A DNA stretch of 64,000 nucleotides. Source: Turnera subulata. Lineage: Eukaryota > Streptophyta > Magnoliopsida > Malpighiales > Passifloraceae. The notes beneath the pieces were generated by a model. The model made no database searches. It was not told the origin of the DNA and worked only from the letters and a program-made list of their open reading frames with translations. Shown in pieces: positions 46,767 through 57,974 of the stretch. The stretch covers positions 4,112 through 68,111 of the forward strand of contig JAKUCV010002077.1 of assembly GCA_028386065.3 (NCBI GenBank), read 5' to 3'. Made by a program: the position numbers and the translations under genes. The first letter of the stretch is position 1, and every line of letters begins with the position of its first letter.

Positions 46767-48151
46767 GTTCTACCCCACTTAACAAAATTTCGTCCTCGAA
46801 ATTTCAAGATAAGTCAAGCAACCAAGTGCTTAACTAACACAACAGTGTCACCCGGTAACAAAATGTCGTTGGCCAAAACTACCAAGTAGAACCATCATGA
46901 CCATCAATCACATTTCCCAACAAGAACTCCGATATACCAAAACAATCACCGACTTTAGTCAAACATCATCAAAAGAACATAAGATCAAAGCACTAGCCCA
47001 AGAGTCTTATCCAACATCACCAACATCATTAATACCAAAATCCGTAAACTATTTCATTTATCATCATTGATACTTTCCTCAACCAAAATATACCCAAACC
47101 TTTAATCATAAGCATACCCTCAGATATAAGAACTCACAACTGTTACATAAATAACAAGATCATCACTCTCATTGTGAATACCTCAAGAACAAAAATCCAT
47201 AGTCAATCTCATGATCTGTACCTCAAAGTATTTATCTTTCTCACACAAAAATCTAAACCAAGATTGCATAATTCTCAAAATATACCATAGGCCAAGAACT
47301 CAATTGTTACCGAAATATCATAGTTATAAAACTATACCTTGGGTTTCTCAAGACCCAAACATACCTTTCATATCTCATACCTATGAATCTATCTCTCAAA
47401 CCATAATTACCACGATCATCTCAATGTTTTTGATAAAGAACCCAAATATTACAAGGTCACTCCAACATACACCCTATCTTACTACCGATATTTAACTCAT
47501 ATCACCCAAGACAAGCTCACAAATCTAGCCTTATGACCCAAACATCATCAATATCCACATTTAGCTCGTGAACCTAAACTTCAACAAGAGTAGTACAATC
47601 AAAACTTCCAATTACATCACCTTTAAAAGTCAGACCTCAATATGAACACACTATCGGCATCCTCAACCCGCATATAAGCGATAACTTCAACAACAATTCA
47701 TGATCAAGATTCTCTAATCACAAACACCATCAATACCTCAAATCTCAACCAAGTTAAATACCTCAAATATCATTAAAAGACATTTCCCCAAATACGCCAT
47801 TTGGTCAACCTCAAATTATTTCAAGAAATTGTCATCTCGAACTCCGAACAAGAATAAATCCATATTATAATTTTCACAACTAAATTCAAATCCTCGAGTT
47901 CAGATAATCAGACCACACATAACATGATCACCAAGTTTACAGGAATCATTTCCACAAGTGTCATATCAAATCATCCCTTAACGGATGTACATCCAAAAGA
48001 AAATTGATGGTTCTTACTTGTATTGGCCAGTTCCACACAGACACGAAACACAAGCAAAGAGTCAAGAGTCCACACCAACTCTGACAAAATAGTGGATACT
48101 CCACAAACTAAACCTTGCAACAGCCTACGCTGTAAAGGTAAATATATCCTT

Positions 48152-48211
48152 TCAACAACAATACCGGGTCGTTCTGACCCTCAGCAGGTGCGTGTCCTCT
48201 TCCGGATCCAT
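48152..48211 (-). CDS. 19-codon ORF starting MDPEED, vestigial gag start?
   Basis: ATG at 48211 on the minus strand. Position relative to the primer site and the MDP start match the short ORFs at 23474-23557 and 37220-37273. Function unknown. Confidence 0.25.
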   Translation of the reverse strand: MDPEEDTHLLRVRTTRYCC

Positions 48212-48325
48212 AGTACGACTCACTATATGAATGCGTATGACAATGCAACAACCGACTCAAAATGAGCAGACTCATGCACATAAAAGCACAAAACATATCA
48301 AGACATCCCCAAGGATCTAGAGCCT

Positions 48326-48337
48326 GCTCTGCTACCA
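48326..48337 (-). promoter_or_regulatory. Primer binding site, third large element
   Basis: The minus strand reads TGGTAGCAGAGC, two bases inside the LTR. It is one base closer to the initiator tRNA-Met form than the other elements. Confidence 0.75.
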
Positions 48338-48339
48338 AC

Positions 48340-48604
48340 TGAAACGCCTGTATCCCAAATTATCCAATTAAATTAATTATAACATGTGAAATGACCAAAT
48401 TGCTCTTTCTATCCGGGATACGATACAAACAACATAATCAATGTAGAATTATACAATAAATTAAATAACAACGAGTATGCAGTGGAAGACAATACATATA
48501 ACATGTATGCAGTGAACTTCTATGGATCCGACCCGAGGAGAGGATAACACCGCCACCTGCTGATATGCACTCCTGATCATCGATCAGTTAACCTGTGCAA
48601 AAAC
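48340..48604 (-). repeat. LTR of third large element, truncated right copy
   Basis: TGAAACGCCTGTATCCC onward matches 43620-43884. The match ends after GTGCAAAAAC, and unrelated sequence follows. Confidence 0.85.
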
Positions 48605-49193
48605 GGACTAATGCCTTTTTTGGTACCTGTGTTGCTCTTGACTATCACAATTCATACCTGTGTTTCAATTTGGTTACATTACATCCCTCAATTAAGTCGG
48701 ATTTGCCTAATTTGGTTATTTTGACCGTTTTACCCCTTAAATGAATGCATTGTCAGTTTTTTTACCCGGATTCTTCACCTAAACCGACCCGAAATCTGGT
48801 GGATACCTAAATCCTAACTGAAACCTGACCCGAACTAGACAATCTTTATTATGTTCATTTTTCTTTTATTTTATTATATTTTTTTCCAAAAAAATTAATT
48901 CTAAAAGTAGATATTTCTTTTCGTTCTAGTAATCTGCAATCTATTTTCTTTTTGACCCAAACACCTTCCCACCCTTGGTTTCTTTGATGTCATTATCTTA
49001 TTCATTTGGTGAGAGCACCCCTCACAGAGCTAGCAACTTGGGGATTATATCCTAAGGTTATTGGATTATTATTTATTCCTTGAGGAGAGCACCCCTCCTA
49101 GAGCTGTAGGCCACTTGGTTATTAGTGGTTATCTTTCTATCGGAACTTACCCATTCTGGTGTATGTGTATATAAGTACATTTGGACTTATGCC
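48605..49193. other. Noncoding DNA of unknown origin
   Basis: Begins GGACTAATGCCTTTTTTGG, a kind of word often found at the tip of small noncoding transposons, but no partner end was found. A GAGAGCACCCCTC word occurs twice (about 49011 and 49085). No gene is seen. Confidence 0.4.
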
Positions 49194-50608
49194 AGTGAAC
49201 ACCCAAAATTGACCCACAGATAGAGTAAATGATATATTTAGGGTCTGTACTATTTCAAAAGTATTGTTTGGGGGTCTGTACTTTTTTTTGTCCCTTTTAT
49301 AGGTCTGTACTCTTAATTTTCGTTCCTTTTAGGGGTCTCGGGCAGTCCACGTCATCAGCGGGGCTGCCCGAGACCCCTAAAAGGAACGAAAAATAAGAGT
49401 ACAGACCCGTAAAAGGGACAAGAAATAGTACAGACCCCCAAACAGTACTTTTGAAATAGTACAGACACTATAACTTCTCGTCTGGAACTAATAACTCATT
49501 ATGGCCCTTTTCTTGTTCTCGGTCGTTTCCTTAGGGGTTAGTACATCAATTTTCTGTTTTTTTTTTTCAAATTTCATGGAGAGTGGAGACTAATACTATC
49601 CTTTACACTATGTTAACATAAGAACGAGGAAAAAAATTGAACCAGAATGAGTTTCGGACGAGAAGTTATGGCCATTTTCGAATTTACCGCACGAGTTTTA
49701 TGCTAATTTTTCAAATTTTGAGCTAAGCCTGGAGACTGATACTATCTATTAGACCATGTTAAAATAATAATGAGAAAAAAAAAATTGAACCAAAACAAGT
49801 TCCAGACAAGAAGTTATGACTATTTTCGACTTTACGGTAGTTTTCCTAAGGGTTAGTACACGAGTTTTCGCATATATAGGGTCCGTACTATTTCAAAAAT
49901 ATTGTTTCGGGGTCTGTACTATTACTTGTCCCTTTTACGGGTCTGTACTATTAATTTTCGTTCCTTTTAGGGGTCTCGGGCAGCCCCGCTGATGACGTGG
50001 ACTGCCCGAGACCCCTAAAGGGGACGAAAAATAAGAGTATAGACCCGTAAAAGGGACAAAAAATAGTACAGACTCCCAAATGATACTTTTGAAATAGTAC
50101 AGACCCTAAATATGTCATTTACTCGATATTTTGTTATGTTGGATTGTGGATGTGTTTGTGCCTATAGATTGATGAGAAGATTTGGTCTTAGGTTAGAATA
50201 TATTCATGATTTAATTTAATAGAATATTAGTATTTTATTGATTTGGGCTTTTGACATGATTATTGAGATGATTTAATCCTGGGCTAAGATATATTATAGG
50301 TCTGATTTGATAGAATATGGGTATTTTATTTGTGTGGCCTTTTTATTTTTTTGGACCCATTATTATTGAGATGATTTAATTTTGGGCTAAAAATAAATTT
50401 AAAGTCCGGGCCAATAAGTTATGAACCCTCCAGCAATAGCAATCCATAATTGCAAATTACCTACAGCTAATTTTAATTCTAATTTTCCTTGAAAAATCAG
50501 AATAAAATATATCTTTTTTCTATTTTGAGTTTTTATGGTAAAGTGAGTAGAAAAGAGGTAAATTTTGATGTGTGGTTGATAAATAGGAAAAGTGTGGGTG
50601 TAGGCTAC
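49194..50608 (+). mobile_element. LTR fragment, TGTGAACACCC family, copy 2, split
   Basis: 49194-49222 and 50129-50608 together match the start of the LTR at 1943, including GTGAACACCCAAA, the CCTCCAGCAATAGCA segment and AAATAGGAAAAGTG. It is interrupted by the fold-back transposon at 49223-50124 and ended at 50608 by a Sirevirus-like LTR. Confidence 0.65.
49223..50124. mobile_element. Double fold-back DNA transposon
   Basis: 902 bp, GAGTAAATGATAT to ATGTCATTTACTC. The terminal inverted repeats are about 250 bp (49223-49471 and 49877-50124). Each is itself a near-perfect hairpin built on GTCTGTACT...AGTACAGAC with a CGGGCAG/CTGCCCG core. Between them, a ~135 bp unit containing AAAATTGAACC is tandemly repeated (about 49560-49690 and 49705-49840). 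The flanks share GATA (49219-49222, 50125-50128), a possible 4-bp target duplication. No transposase is present. Confidence 0.8.
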
Positions 50609-51596
50609 TATTAGCCAAAACATGTGTTAGGTGCTTAATTAAGTAATTAATTAAGACTAATCTTATTTAGTATATTTATGATGATTATTCAATGCCTATA
50701 TTATTGTTTTGATGATTAACAAACATTGTGGAAAGCCCTTGTGTGTTTTAAGCATTTGCAGAAAATTTGGTTTCTCGCAGAAACCAAATACCATGAAGAT
50801 TTGGCTTCATCGTGGCTTTTCCATTGAACCAAAGTGTCGCTCTCTAGGTAGTTGGACTTGTGGTCCGGAAAAGTAGCTGTCTTTAAAGCAAGTCAACTAA
50901 CGGATTTACTTGGTCACCAAGGGTCAGAAAACGGTCAGAAAAGTGGTCCTCACATCCTCTTTCATGCCTCAAAGAGCTAGTGGTCCTCACTTTCATTTTT
51001 TGGGATACTTTTTGAAGATTAATTAACAATTTTGAAGTAATTACCAGTTTGGGTTCAGCCAACAGCCAAACGTTGATAGGTCTTAATTGAAGAAAGAAGT
51101 CAACTTGTGCACCACCTGGAAGCAATCTAGCCATTGAAGAACACTCCTCCCATACTAAGAATCTATAAATAGAAGATTGAAGAATCATAACAATTCAACC
51201 TAGCCATTCAAGAGATTCTAAGTTGTGAAAAAGAGCATACCTTGTGAGATTATCTTTGTGCAAATTTGTGTAACTTCTTGAGTGAGTCACTCCTGAAGCT
51301 TTGATCATTGAGAGGTTATAATCAGAAGGTTTAGGGGTTAGTCTTGTTGGGTAGACAAAAGCTAGGTTCAGCTTTGGGTTAGGTTTAGCAAGTTCAGCCT
51401 GCAAAAACTTGTGTATCATAGGTTATTTGGCTCGCCTGCAAAAGCCAAGATACTGCATAGTTAGAAATCCTAAAGGAAGGACCTTTAGGTAATGGATGTA
51501 CTCCTGAGTGGGGAACCACTATAAATTGCTTGTGTCCTTTGCTTTTCTGTCTTCATTATCGTANTCTTCTCCTTATTAGCCTTTTCTGGGCCAACA
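50609..51596 (+). repeat. Sirevirus-like 5' LTR
   Basis: 988 bp from TATTAGCC (TG mutated to TA) to GGGCCAACA. It resembles the LTRs at 59865-60906 and 61626-63150 in layout. An ambiguous base (N) occurs at 51564. Confidence 0.8.
51164..51170 (+). promoter_or_regulatory. TATA box in Sirevirus-like LTR
   Basis: CTATAAATAGAAG in the middle of the LTR. Comparable boxes occur near 60390 (minus strand) and 62286 in the related LTRs. Confidence 0.6.
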
Positions 51597-51597
51597 A

Positions 51598-51610
51598 TTA
51601 GTAGCGGAGC
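51598..51610 (+). promoter_or_regulatory. Primer binding site, Sirevirus-like element
   Basis: TTAGTAGCGGAGC, the TTGGTAGCGGAGC site with G to A. One base follows the LTR end. Confidence 0.7.
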
Positions 51611-51652
51611 TGCGTTCTCAATTTTGTGGATTAATTTCCAGAGAAAAAGATC

Positions 51653-53332
51653 ATGGCTTATGGAGGTACAAGTGTCAATAAAGCTCCATACTTTAATGGA
51701 GTGAACTTTGATTATTGGAAGTTTAGAATGAAGATCTTCCTTGAAGGGAAAGATCTTGAAATGTGGAATATTTTTCAGAGACCCTATGCCAGACCTCAAA
51801 GAGACATGTAATTTTGGTATGAAGATGAGCTAAGGAGAGCCAAGCTTGATGCACAAGCCAAAAATATACTACTATGTGGTATAAGCGAAAGTGAATTTCA
51901 AAGGGTTAGCTCTTGTAGCATAGCATATAAAATATGGAGGCTTCTTTGTGTAACACACGAAGGAACTAATCAAGTAAATGAGTCTCGGCTCAATTGTCTA
52001 ATGAGGGACTATGAGCTCTTCCAAATGGCTGCTGAAGAAACTGTGCTAGAGATGGATACACGCTTCACCATTCTCTGCAATGGGTTAGCCTTACTTGGTA
52101 GTCCTATTACTTATAGAGATAAAGTGGCAAAAATCCTTAGATCTTTACATAATGAGTCGGAGCCAAAAGTCACAGCTATTGAAGAAGCTCAGAATCTGAA
52201 CACTCTCACTTATGACGAGCTTATTGGGAAGCTTATAGTTCATGGCTCTAAACTGGAACCAAAAGAGCCAAAGAAGAAAGATTTGGCTCTGAAGGCGGAC
52301 CAAGACTCAAGTGATGAGTACAATGATCTGGATATGGCACTAATCACCAGGATATTTGTCAAATTTCTTCGAAAGAGAAGGCAAATGAAAGGAAAGGGTT
52401 TCCAAGGTGCCAAATCAAGTTAACAAAAGAAAGATTCATTGGTGTGTTTTGGCTGCAATCGTCCATGCCATATCAAGTCAGAATGTCCATATCAAAAAGC
52501 CAAATCTGATTTCCCTAGGAACAAATGGAAGAAAGCTATGTCAACATGGGATGATTTGGATTCATCAAGTGACTCTGACTCTGAAGAAGCAGTAAATCTA
52601 TATTTGATGGCTCGAGAAGATTCTAAGGTAAATGATTCTCTTGACTAAACTTTTGATGAACTACAAGATGCATTTGAAGAATTGCATGACAAGTATGAGC
52701 ATGCACTTAAGAAAAACATAGCATATAAGAAACGTATTGATCAGCTTGAATTTGATCATATATCTTACAAAACTGCATATGAAACTCTTGAGCGTGCACA
52801 TGCTGAAAGCTTGTCTATTTGTGTGTCATTAAAGAAAGAGAAACTTGCTGCTCAAAATGCATATGATGATCTTGAGAAAAAGTTAGCTAGCAATTTGAGT
52901 AATTATGAAAAGATGATCCAGAAAAATGATGCACTTAAGGCTGAAGTTGAGGATCTAAAATGCTCCTTAGATGAGTTCACAAAAGGAAGAGACAGCCTGA
53001 ATATGCTGCTTGGACAACAAAGGCATTCACTAGACAAAAGTGGAATAGGCGCTACACATATGATTTTTAACAAGCCAAACCTGCCAGTCAAATTTGTCAA
53101 AGCAGAATCTAGAACACCATATAGACCTAGATATCATGAACATTATGGGGAGAGACATCATGAGCACTCACATAAATCTAAAAACACATACTATAATTGT
53201 GGAAATGTTAGTCATACAATCAGATCATGTTTTCATAGGAAGAGAAGCAACTATGTTAAATATATTTGGGTTCCAAAAGGAGCCAAATCTAACCCTGAAG
53301 GACCCAAGTTAGTTTGGGTACCTAAAACTTGA
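51653..53332 (+). pseudogene. Sirevirus-like gag with three in-frame stops
   Basis: A single frame runs from ATG 51653 to TGA 53330-53332, interrupted by TAA at 51809, 52421 and 52646. Order: the N-terminal segment with FDYWKFRMKIFLEG; a UBN2-type core (DYELFQMAAEET, TILCNGL, YDELIGKL); a zinc knuckle CFGCNRPCHIKSEC in which the usual Gly before His is Cys; an acidic DSSSDSDSEE stretch; a coiled coil of about 100 residues rich in Lys, Glu and Leu; a degenerate second knuckle (YYNCGNVSHTIRSC, first Cys lost); and the LVWVPKT end. About 559 codons, as expected for Sirevirus Gag. Confidence 0.9.
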
Positions 53333-53340
53333 TCATTTGA

Positions 53341-53868
53341 TAGGATGCAAGGGATGAATGGGTTCTTGACAATGGTTGTTCAAGACATTTGACAGGTGAC
53401 CCATCAAAATTTACATCCCTTCTCTCAAAACACCGAGGTAATGTTACATTTGGTGATAGCTCAAAAGGAAAAATACTTGGTATTGGTAAGACTGGTGCTA
53501 ATCCAACTATTGAGCATGTGTTTCTTGTTGATAATCTTAAGTATAATTTACTTAGTATTAGTCAGCTCTGTGACAAAGGATTCAGAGTTACTTTTGAATC
53601 ATCAAGATGTCTTGTGAGTAGAATTGATGATGAGAATGTCTTATTTGTTGGAAAAAGAATTGGTAATCTATACTCTATATGTTTAAATGATGTTACTAAT
53701 CCTGAGATCAAGTGCTATAATGGAAAAACAGATACTCCAACTCTATAGCACAGGAGGCTTGGGCATGCAAACCTCGAACTCATCTCAATTCTGTCAAGGA
53801 AAGATTTGGTTGATGGTCTGCCAAAACTAAAGTTTGAGGCAGAAACCAAATGTAGAGCATGTCAACTT
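53341..53868 (+). pseudogene. Sirevirus-like protease and pre-integrase fragment
   Basis: In a different frame from gag. WVLDNGCSRHLTGDPSKF is the protease start; the catalytic DSG/DTG is DNG here, so activity is doubtful. HVFLVDNLKYNLLSISQLCD and LYSICLND follow. TAG at 53746-53748 replaces the Trp codon before HRRLGH. The pre-integrase zinc region continues to CRACQ and then breaks at about 53868. Confidence 0.85.
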
Positions 53869-55132
53869 GACTAATTTTAGCTCTGATTTTCGTGGAAATC
53901 AGAATTTAATCATCCTTTAAAAAGGTAAATGTATTTTTGGTATGATTTTGCATAAAATAGGATCTAATGTGTATCAATCAGTCATGGGATGATTGGGAGA
54001 AGTACTAATTAAGAAAAGAGGAATTTCTGAGTTGATTAGGGGTTAATCATACGGTTAGATCAAATCATGGCAGAATTGGGGGGATTGGGGACCAAAAATG
54101 GAAAGAACACGTGAAATCCAGGGGAGCCGGGCGGCCATCTCGGGATGACCGCCAGGTCTGGGCAGTAATGCAAGGATAACCGCCAGGCCTGACTGCCATC
54201 CAAGAGAAGACCGCCGGACATGGCGGTCATGGGTCCCAGAAAGCTGATTTTTATCCGATTTTGTTTCTAATTTAATTCTACACGGTTTTGGCCCAGATTT
54301 CTGGCCATAATCTTGATAATTAAGAGGTTCACAACCTCTACACTCTCCAGAACACTATAAATAGGACCTCCCACTCAGATCCAAAAGACACACAATCTCT
54401 TCCACACATACTCCCCACAAGCTTTAGTGCTTGGAGAAACTCTACCTCTCTGAATCTAGAAATATTCTTAGGCAGAAACTCTGAAGAAATTTCATGGGTA
54501 GCATCAACAAAAGGACAGCAAGGGTAGAATAAGAAGGGATCAAAGATTGAGTTAAAGAGTGGGAAGAAAGTGGGTGAAGAACACAACCCAAACCAAGGAG
54601 CTAGAGGAGGGCTACAAGAGGTAATCCTAAATCCCATTGTGTTTACTGTTTGTTGATGATTTGATGATGCTAATGATGATGTAATTGTTGTTGTGATTCC
54701 ATATCAAGAACTACTTAGGCTTTGAACCCGGTCGCTGGGGTACGTAGGTGGTTTCTAGAGGTGGAAACTCAAGCCCAATTATTTTTATTTTTCCTTTTGT
54801 TTCAGTTTGATTTATTTTATTTTATGTAATTTTTTTTCACACAACACACACTTTCACAAGGCATACAATTGTTCTTCAATTGCACAAAGTTTCACCCCAA
54901 CATGGATGAGTGCCTAACACCTTCCCATCCATGACGAATCCCAGGGCCCAATATCTTTGGTTCGCTAATCGGTTGCTTTAAACGGAGTCATTGGGATTCA
55001 AGACCCGTTTTTCCCGAATTTTGTCCAATAATAAAATTCGGGTGGCGACTCCGAAGATATTGGGTGAGGCTAAGAAGAAGGTGTAAAGGAATAGGTGAGG
55101 AGGCTCAATTAATTTTGGGTCGGGTCCTCACA
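53869..55132 (+). mobile_element. LTR fragment, TGTGAACACCC family, copy 3 (3' end complete)
   Basis: The match to copy 1 starts about 270 bp into the LTR (GATTTTCGTGG...). It carries ACTATAAATAGGA near 54354 and AGTGCTTGGAGAAA at about 54426. GGTCGCTGGGGTACGTAGG and TGGCGACTCC follow, motifs I associate with Tat-like gypsy LTRs, and it ends GGTCCTCACA. It separates the two oppositely oriented Sirevirus-like elements. Confidence 0.65.
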
Positions 55133-56756
55133 ATAAGGTTTGCTTCATCCATAGGACTTGAGCACTACATGCTTCAGCCGCAGCATATTCAACCTCAATG
55201 GTAGATGTAGCAACCGAATTCTGCTTTTTTCTTAACCAAGACACAAGGGATTATCTAAGTAATTGACAAGTTCCACTTGTGTTTTTCCTGTCTAATGTAC
55301 ATCCTGCAAAGTCAGCATCTGAATAGCTTGTCAAAGTAAAAGCATAGACTTTGGGATACCATAATCCTAATGAAGATGTTCCTTTCAAGTACTTAAAGAT
55401 GCGTTTTATGGCTCTAAGATGAGATTCTTTAGGACAAGATTGAAATCGAGCACATAAACACACACTAGACATGATGTTAGGTCTAGTGGCAGTAAGATAT
55501 AGAAAAGTACCTATCATGCCTCCGTACATCTTGATATCAACATCCTTACCATTTTCATCTTTGTCAAGTTTAGTCGATGTACTCCTAGGCGTAGGACTTG
55601 ATTTGGTTGCATCCATATCATATCTCTTTAGTAGCTCTCAAATGTACTTAGCTTGATTTATGAAGATGCCACCTTCAAGTTGTTTCACTTGAAATCCCAG
55701 AAAATATGTGAGTTCACCCATTATACTCATCTCAAATTCACTGTACATAAGCTTCTCAAATTCCTTTCAAAGAGAATCATTAGTAGCACTAAACAAGATA
55801 TCATCAACATATATTTGCACAATGAGCACATCATTTTCGCTTGAGTTAACAAATAATGTTGAATCAATTTTTCCTCTTCTAAAGCCTTTGGACACAAAAT
55901 GTATGCTTAATCTATCATACCATGCTCGAGGTGCTTGTTTAAGACCATATAGTACCTTTTTAAGTTTATACACATGATTAGGATATTCATAGCTTTCAAA
56001 ACCGGGTGGTTGCTTAACATAAACTTCTTCCATGATAAAGTCATTTAAGAATGCACTTTTAACATCCATTTGATATAGTCTAAATGATCTAAATGATGCA
56101 AAAGCAAGTAACATGCGAATGGGTTCTAACCTAGCAACAGGAGCAAAGGTCTCATCATAATCTATACCTTCTTCTTGATTATAACCTTGAGCAACTAACC
56201 TTACTTTGTTTCTTACCACAATGCCAGATTCATCAAGCTTGTTTCTAAAGACCCATTTTGTTCCAATAACAGGATATTCTAGAGGTCTTAGTACTAGCTC
56301 CCGTACATCACTTCTTTGGAATTGATTCCGATCTTCTTGCATGGTACTGACCCAAATTTCATCTTGAATGGCCTCATTTGCATTTTTGGGTTCAACTTGT
56401 GACAAGAATGCAAGATGTGTATTCACATTATGCATGGAGGATCTTGTAGTCACTCCTTTGGAGATATCACCAAGAATAGCATCTGTTGATAGTCCTCTAG
56501 GTGCTCTGAAATTTCCAGGAATGTGTTGTGAAGTTGAAGCTTGTGAAGTTACATCTGGTTTTTCTCCAACCAGATCTGGCAGAATGCCATGTTGTTGGTG
56601 TGACACATCTTGTGTAAATAACATAGGTAGATCATCTTCCTTTTCATCAGGTGAGATGTCAATGCTTACAACCTGTGGTTGAGCTTCAGGGATAACATTT
56701 GGATCTTCATCATTACTTAGATTACAAGGGTCAATTTCATCAAAAATAAAATGCAT
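55133..56756 (-). pseudogene. Sirevirus-like reverse transcriptase and truncated RNase H
   Basis: A single frame with an open stretch of 329 codons (55767-56756): WVFRNKLDE, VRLVAQGYNQEEGIDYDETF, QMDVKSAFLN, VLYGLKQAPRAWYDRL and the active site IYVDDILF, all intact. Then TGA (55767) and another TGA near 55637-55639 break the connection, whose YFLGFQV-type motif is readable between them. RNase H follows in 55251-55616 (YSDADFAG, RKNTSGTCQ) and beyond a stop in KKQNSVATST, with VEYAAAEA where TEAEY is usual. It ends mid-domain at 55133. Confidence 0.92.
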
Positions 56757-57512
56757 GATTTCTTCAACAACTATAGTTTCTTATTATAGACTCGATAGGC
56801 TTTACTTGTTGTAGAGTAACCAATAAATATTCCATCATCAGATTTTGCTTCAAACTTATCCAAGTTATCTTTTGTATTTAGAATATAGCACTTAGATCAA
56901 AAAACTCGAAAGCAAGCAATATTTGGTTTCTTGTCAAACCATATCTCATACGGTGTCTTTCCAATCAAAGAACACATAGATACTCTATTTAAAATGTAGC
57001 ATGCTGTGTTCACACCCTCTGTCCAGAAATGTGAAGGTAACTTGTGCTTATTAAGTATAGTTCTATCCATTTCTTGCAAGGTTCAATTTTCTTTTCTACA
57101 ACCCCATTTTGTTGAGGTGTTCTAGGAATCGAAAAAGTGTGGACTATGCCACTTTATTCACAGAAGTGATTGAAGACTAAATTATCAAATTCTCCACCAT
57201 GATCACTTCTTATTTTTTAAATCTTATAACCTTTTTCATTCTGTAAACGCCTAACAAGTGTACCAAATTCATAGCAAGCATGATATTTTTTTGAGCAAGA
57301 AAGAAAACCTATGTATATCTTGAATAATCGTCAACAATCACAAACACATTTCTCTTACCGCCTAAACTCATAGTTCTCATAGGACCAAATAGATTAATAT
57401 GTAACAGCTCAAGTGATCTAGATGTAAAAATATCATGCTTGGGTTTAAAGGAACTTTTAACCTGTTTTCTAAGTTGGCAAGCACGACATATAGCATCTTT
57501 CTCATATTTCAT
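56757..57512 (-). pseudogene. Sirevirus-like integrase, broken
   Basis: 57309-57512 has CRACQLRKQVKSSF, then LLHINLFGP, where the first catalytic Asp (usually HIDLFGP) is Asn, and VIVDDYSRYT. The second Asp is readable in a SDHGGEF segment near 57205 and the third residue in QQNGVVE near 57105, each between stops. 56897-57079 has the C-terminal segment with KTPYEIWFDKKPN. Besides the stops, the Asp-to-Asn change alone would abolish catalysis. Confidence 0.88.
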
Positions 57513-57961
57513 GCGGGCAGTCCTTTTACCAACATCTTAGTTGATAATCTAGAGATAAGTTCCAGGTTCGCATGTCCTAGCCTTTGATGCCACAATGTAG
57601 GTGTTTCTGTTCTTGCACTTAAACACTTAAGCCCATAATTAGTAGCATCATTAAAGGATATAGAGTACATTTTTTCTTTTCTGGTACCGGTAACTAAACA
57701 TTTAGATGCAAAATTTACCTTATATCCTTTATCACAAAGTTGACTAACACTAAACAGATTATACTTAAGATTATCAACAAATAAAACATGTTCAATGGAA
57801 GGATTAAAGTCAATATTACCAAACCTGAGAATCTGTCTTTTGGACTTGTCCCCAAAAGTTACCTTTCCTCGGCCTTTCTTGGTAAGGGACGAGAACTTAG
57901 ATATTTCACCGGTCATATGCCTTGAGCATCTACTCTCTAAGAACCATTCTTCCCCTGTCAT
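57509..57961 (-). pseudogene. Sirevirus-like protease and pre-integrase region
   Basis: 150 codons. WFLESRCSRHMTG stands where WxLDSGCSRHMTG is expected, so both the catalytic Asp and the Gly are lost. HVLFVDNLKYNLFSVSQLCD and LWHQRLGHANLELISRLS, the His part of the pre-integrase zinc region, are intact. A stop follows GLPA, directly before the Cys part. Confidence 0.88.
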
Positions 57962-57974
57962 CTGCAGAAAATAA

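Larger units (their letters stand above)
46767..48339 (-). other. Interior of third large element, strongly G-poor on plus strand
   Basis: About 1.57 kb without a supported domain. Most of 46860-48020 is poor in G on the plus strand and rich in A, C and T (words such as ATCATCAC and CCAACATC). Near 48140-48211 the leader resembles the other two large elements. Confidence 0.65.
43620..48604 (-). mobile_element. Non-autonomous gypsy-like LTR element, right LTR truncated
   Basis: Minus strand. The left LTR 43620-46766 (TGAAACGC to GGGTGTTACA) is complete. The right LTR begins at 48340 and matches for only 265 bases, to 48604. The interior, 46767-48339, has a polypurine tract (46767-46780), AAATTTCGTCCTCGAAATTTC, a short MDPEED ORF and a primer site, but no gag or pol. 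Its layout mirrors the elements at 18294 and 31570. Loss of the right LTR end removed the second target duplication. Confidence 0.85.
50609..53868 (+). mobile_element. Sirevirus-like copia element, 3' truncated
   Basis: Plus strand. The LTR (50609-51596) is followed by a primer site, a gag with three in-frame stops, and pol up to the GAG-pre-integrase region, where it joins a gypsy-like LTR fragment. Integrase core, reverse transcriptase, RNase H and the 3' LTR are missing. The long Gag with coiled-coil region and LVWVPK-type end is typical of the SIRE/Maximus lineage. Confidence 0.85.
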
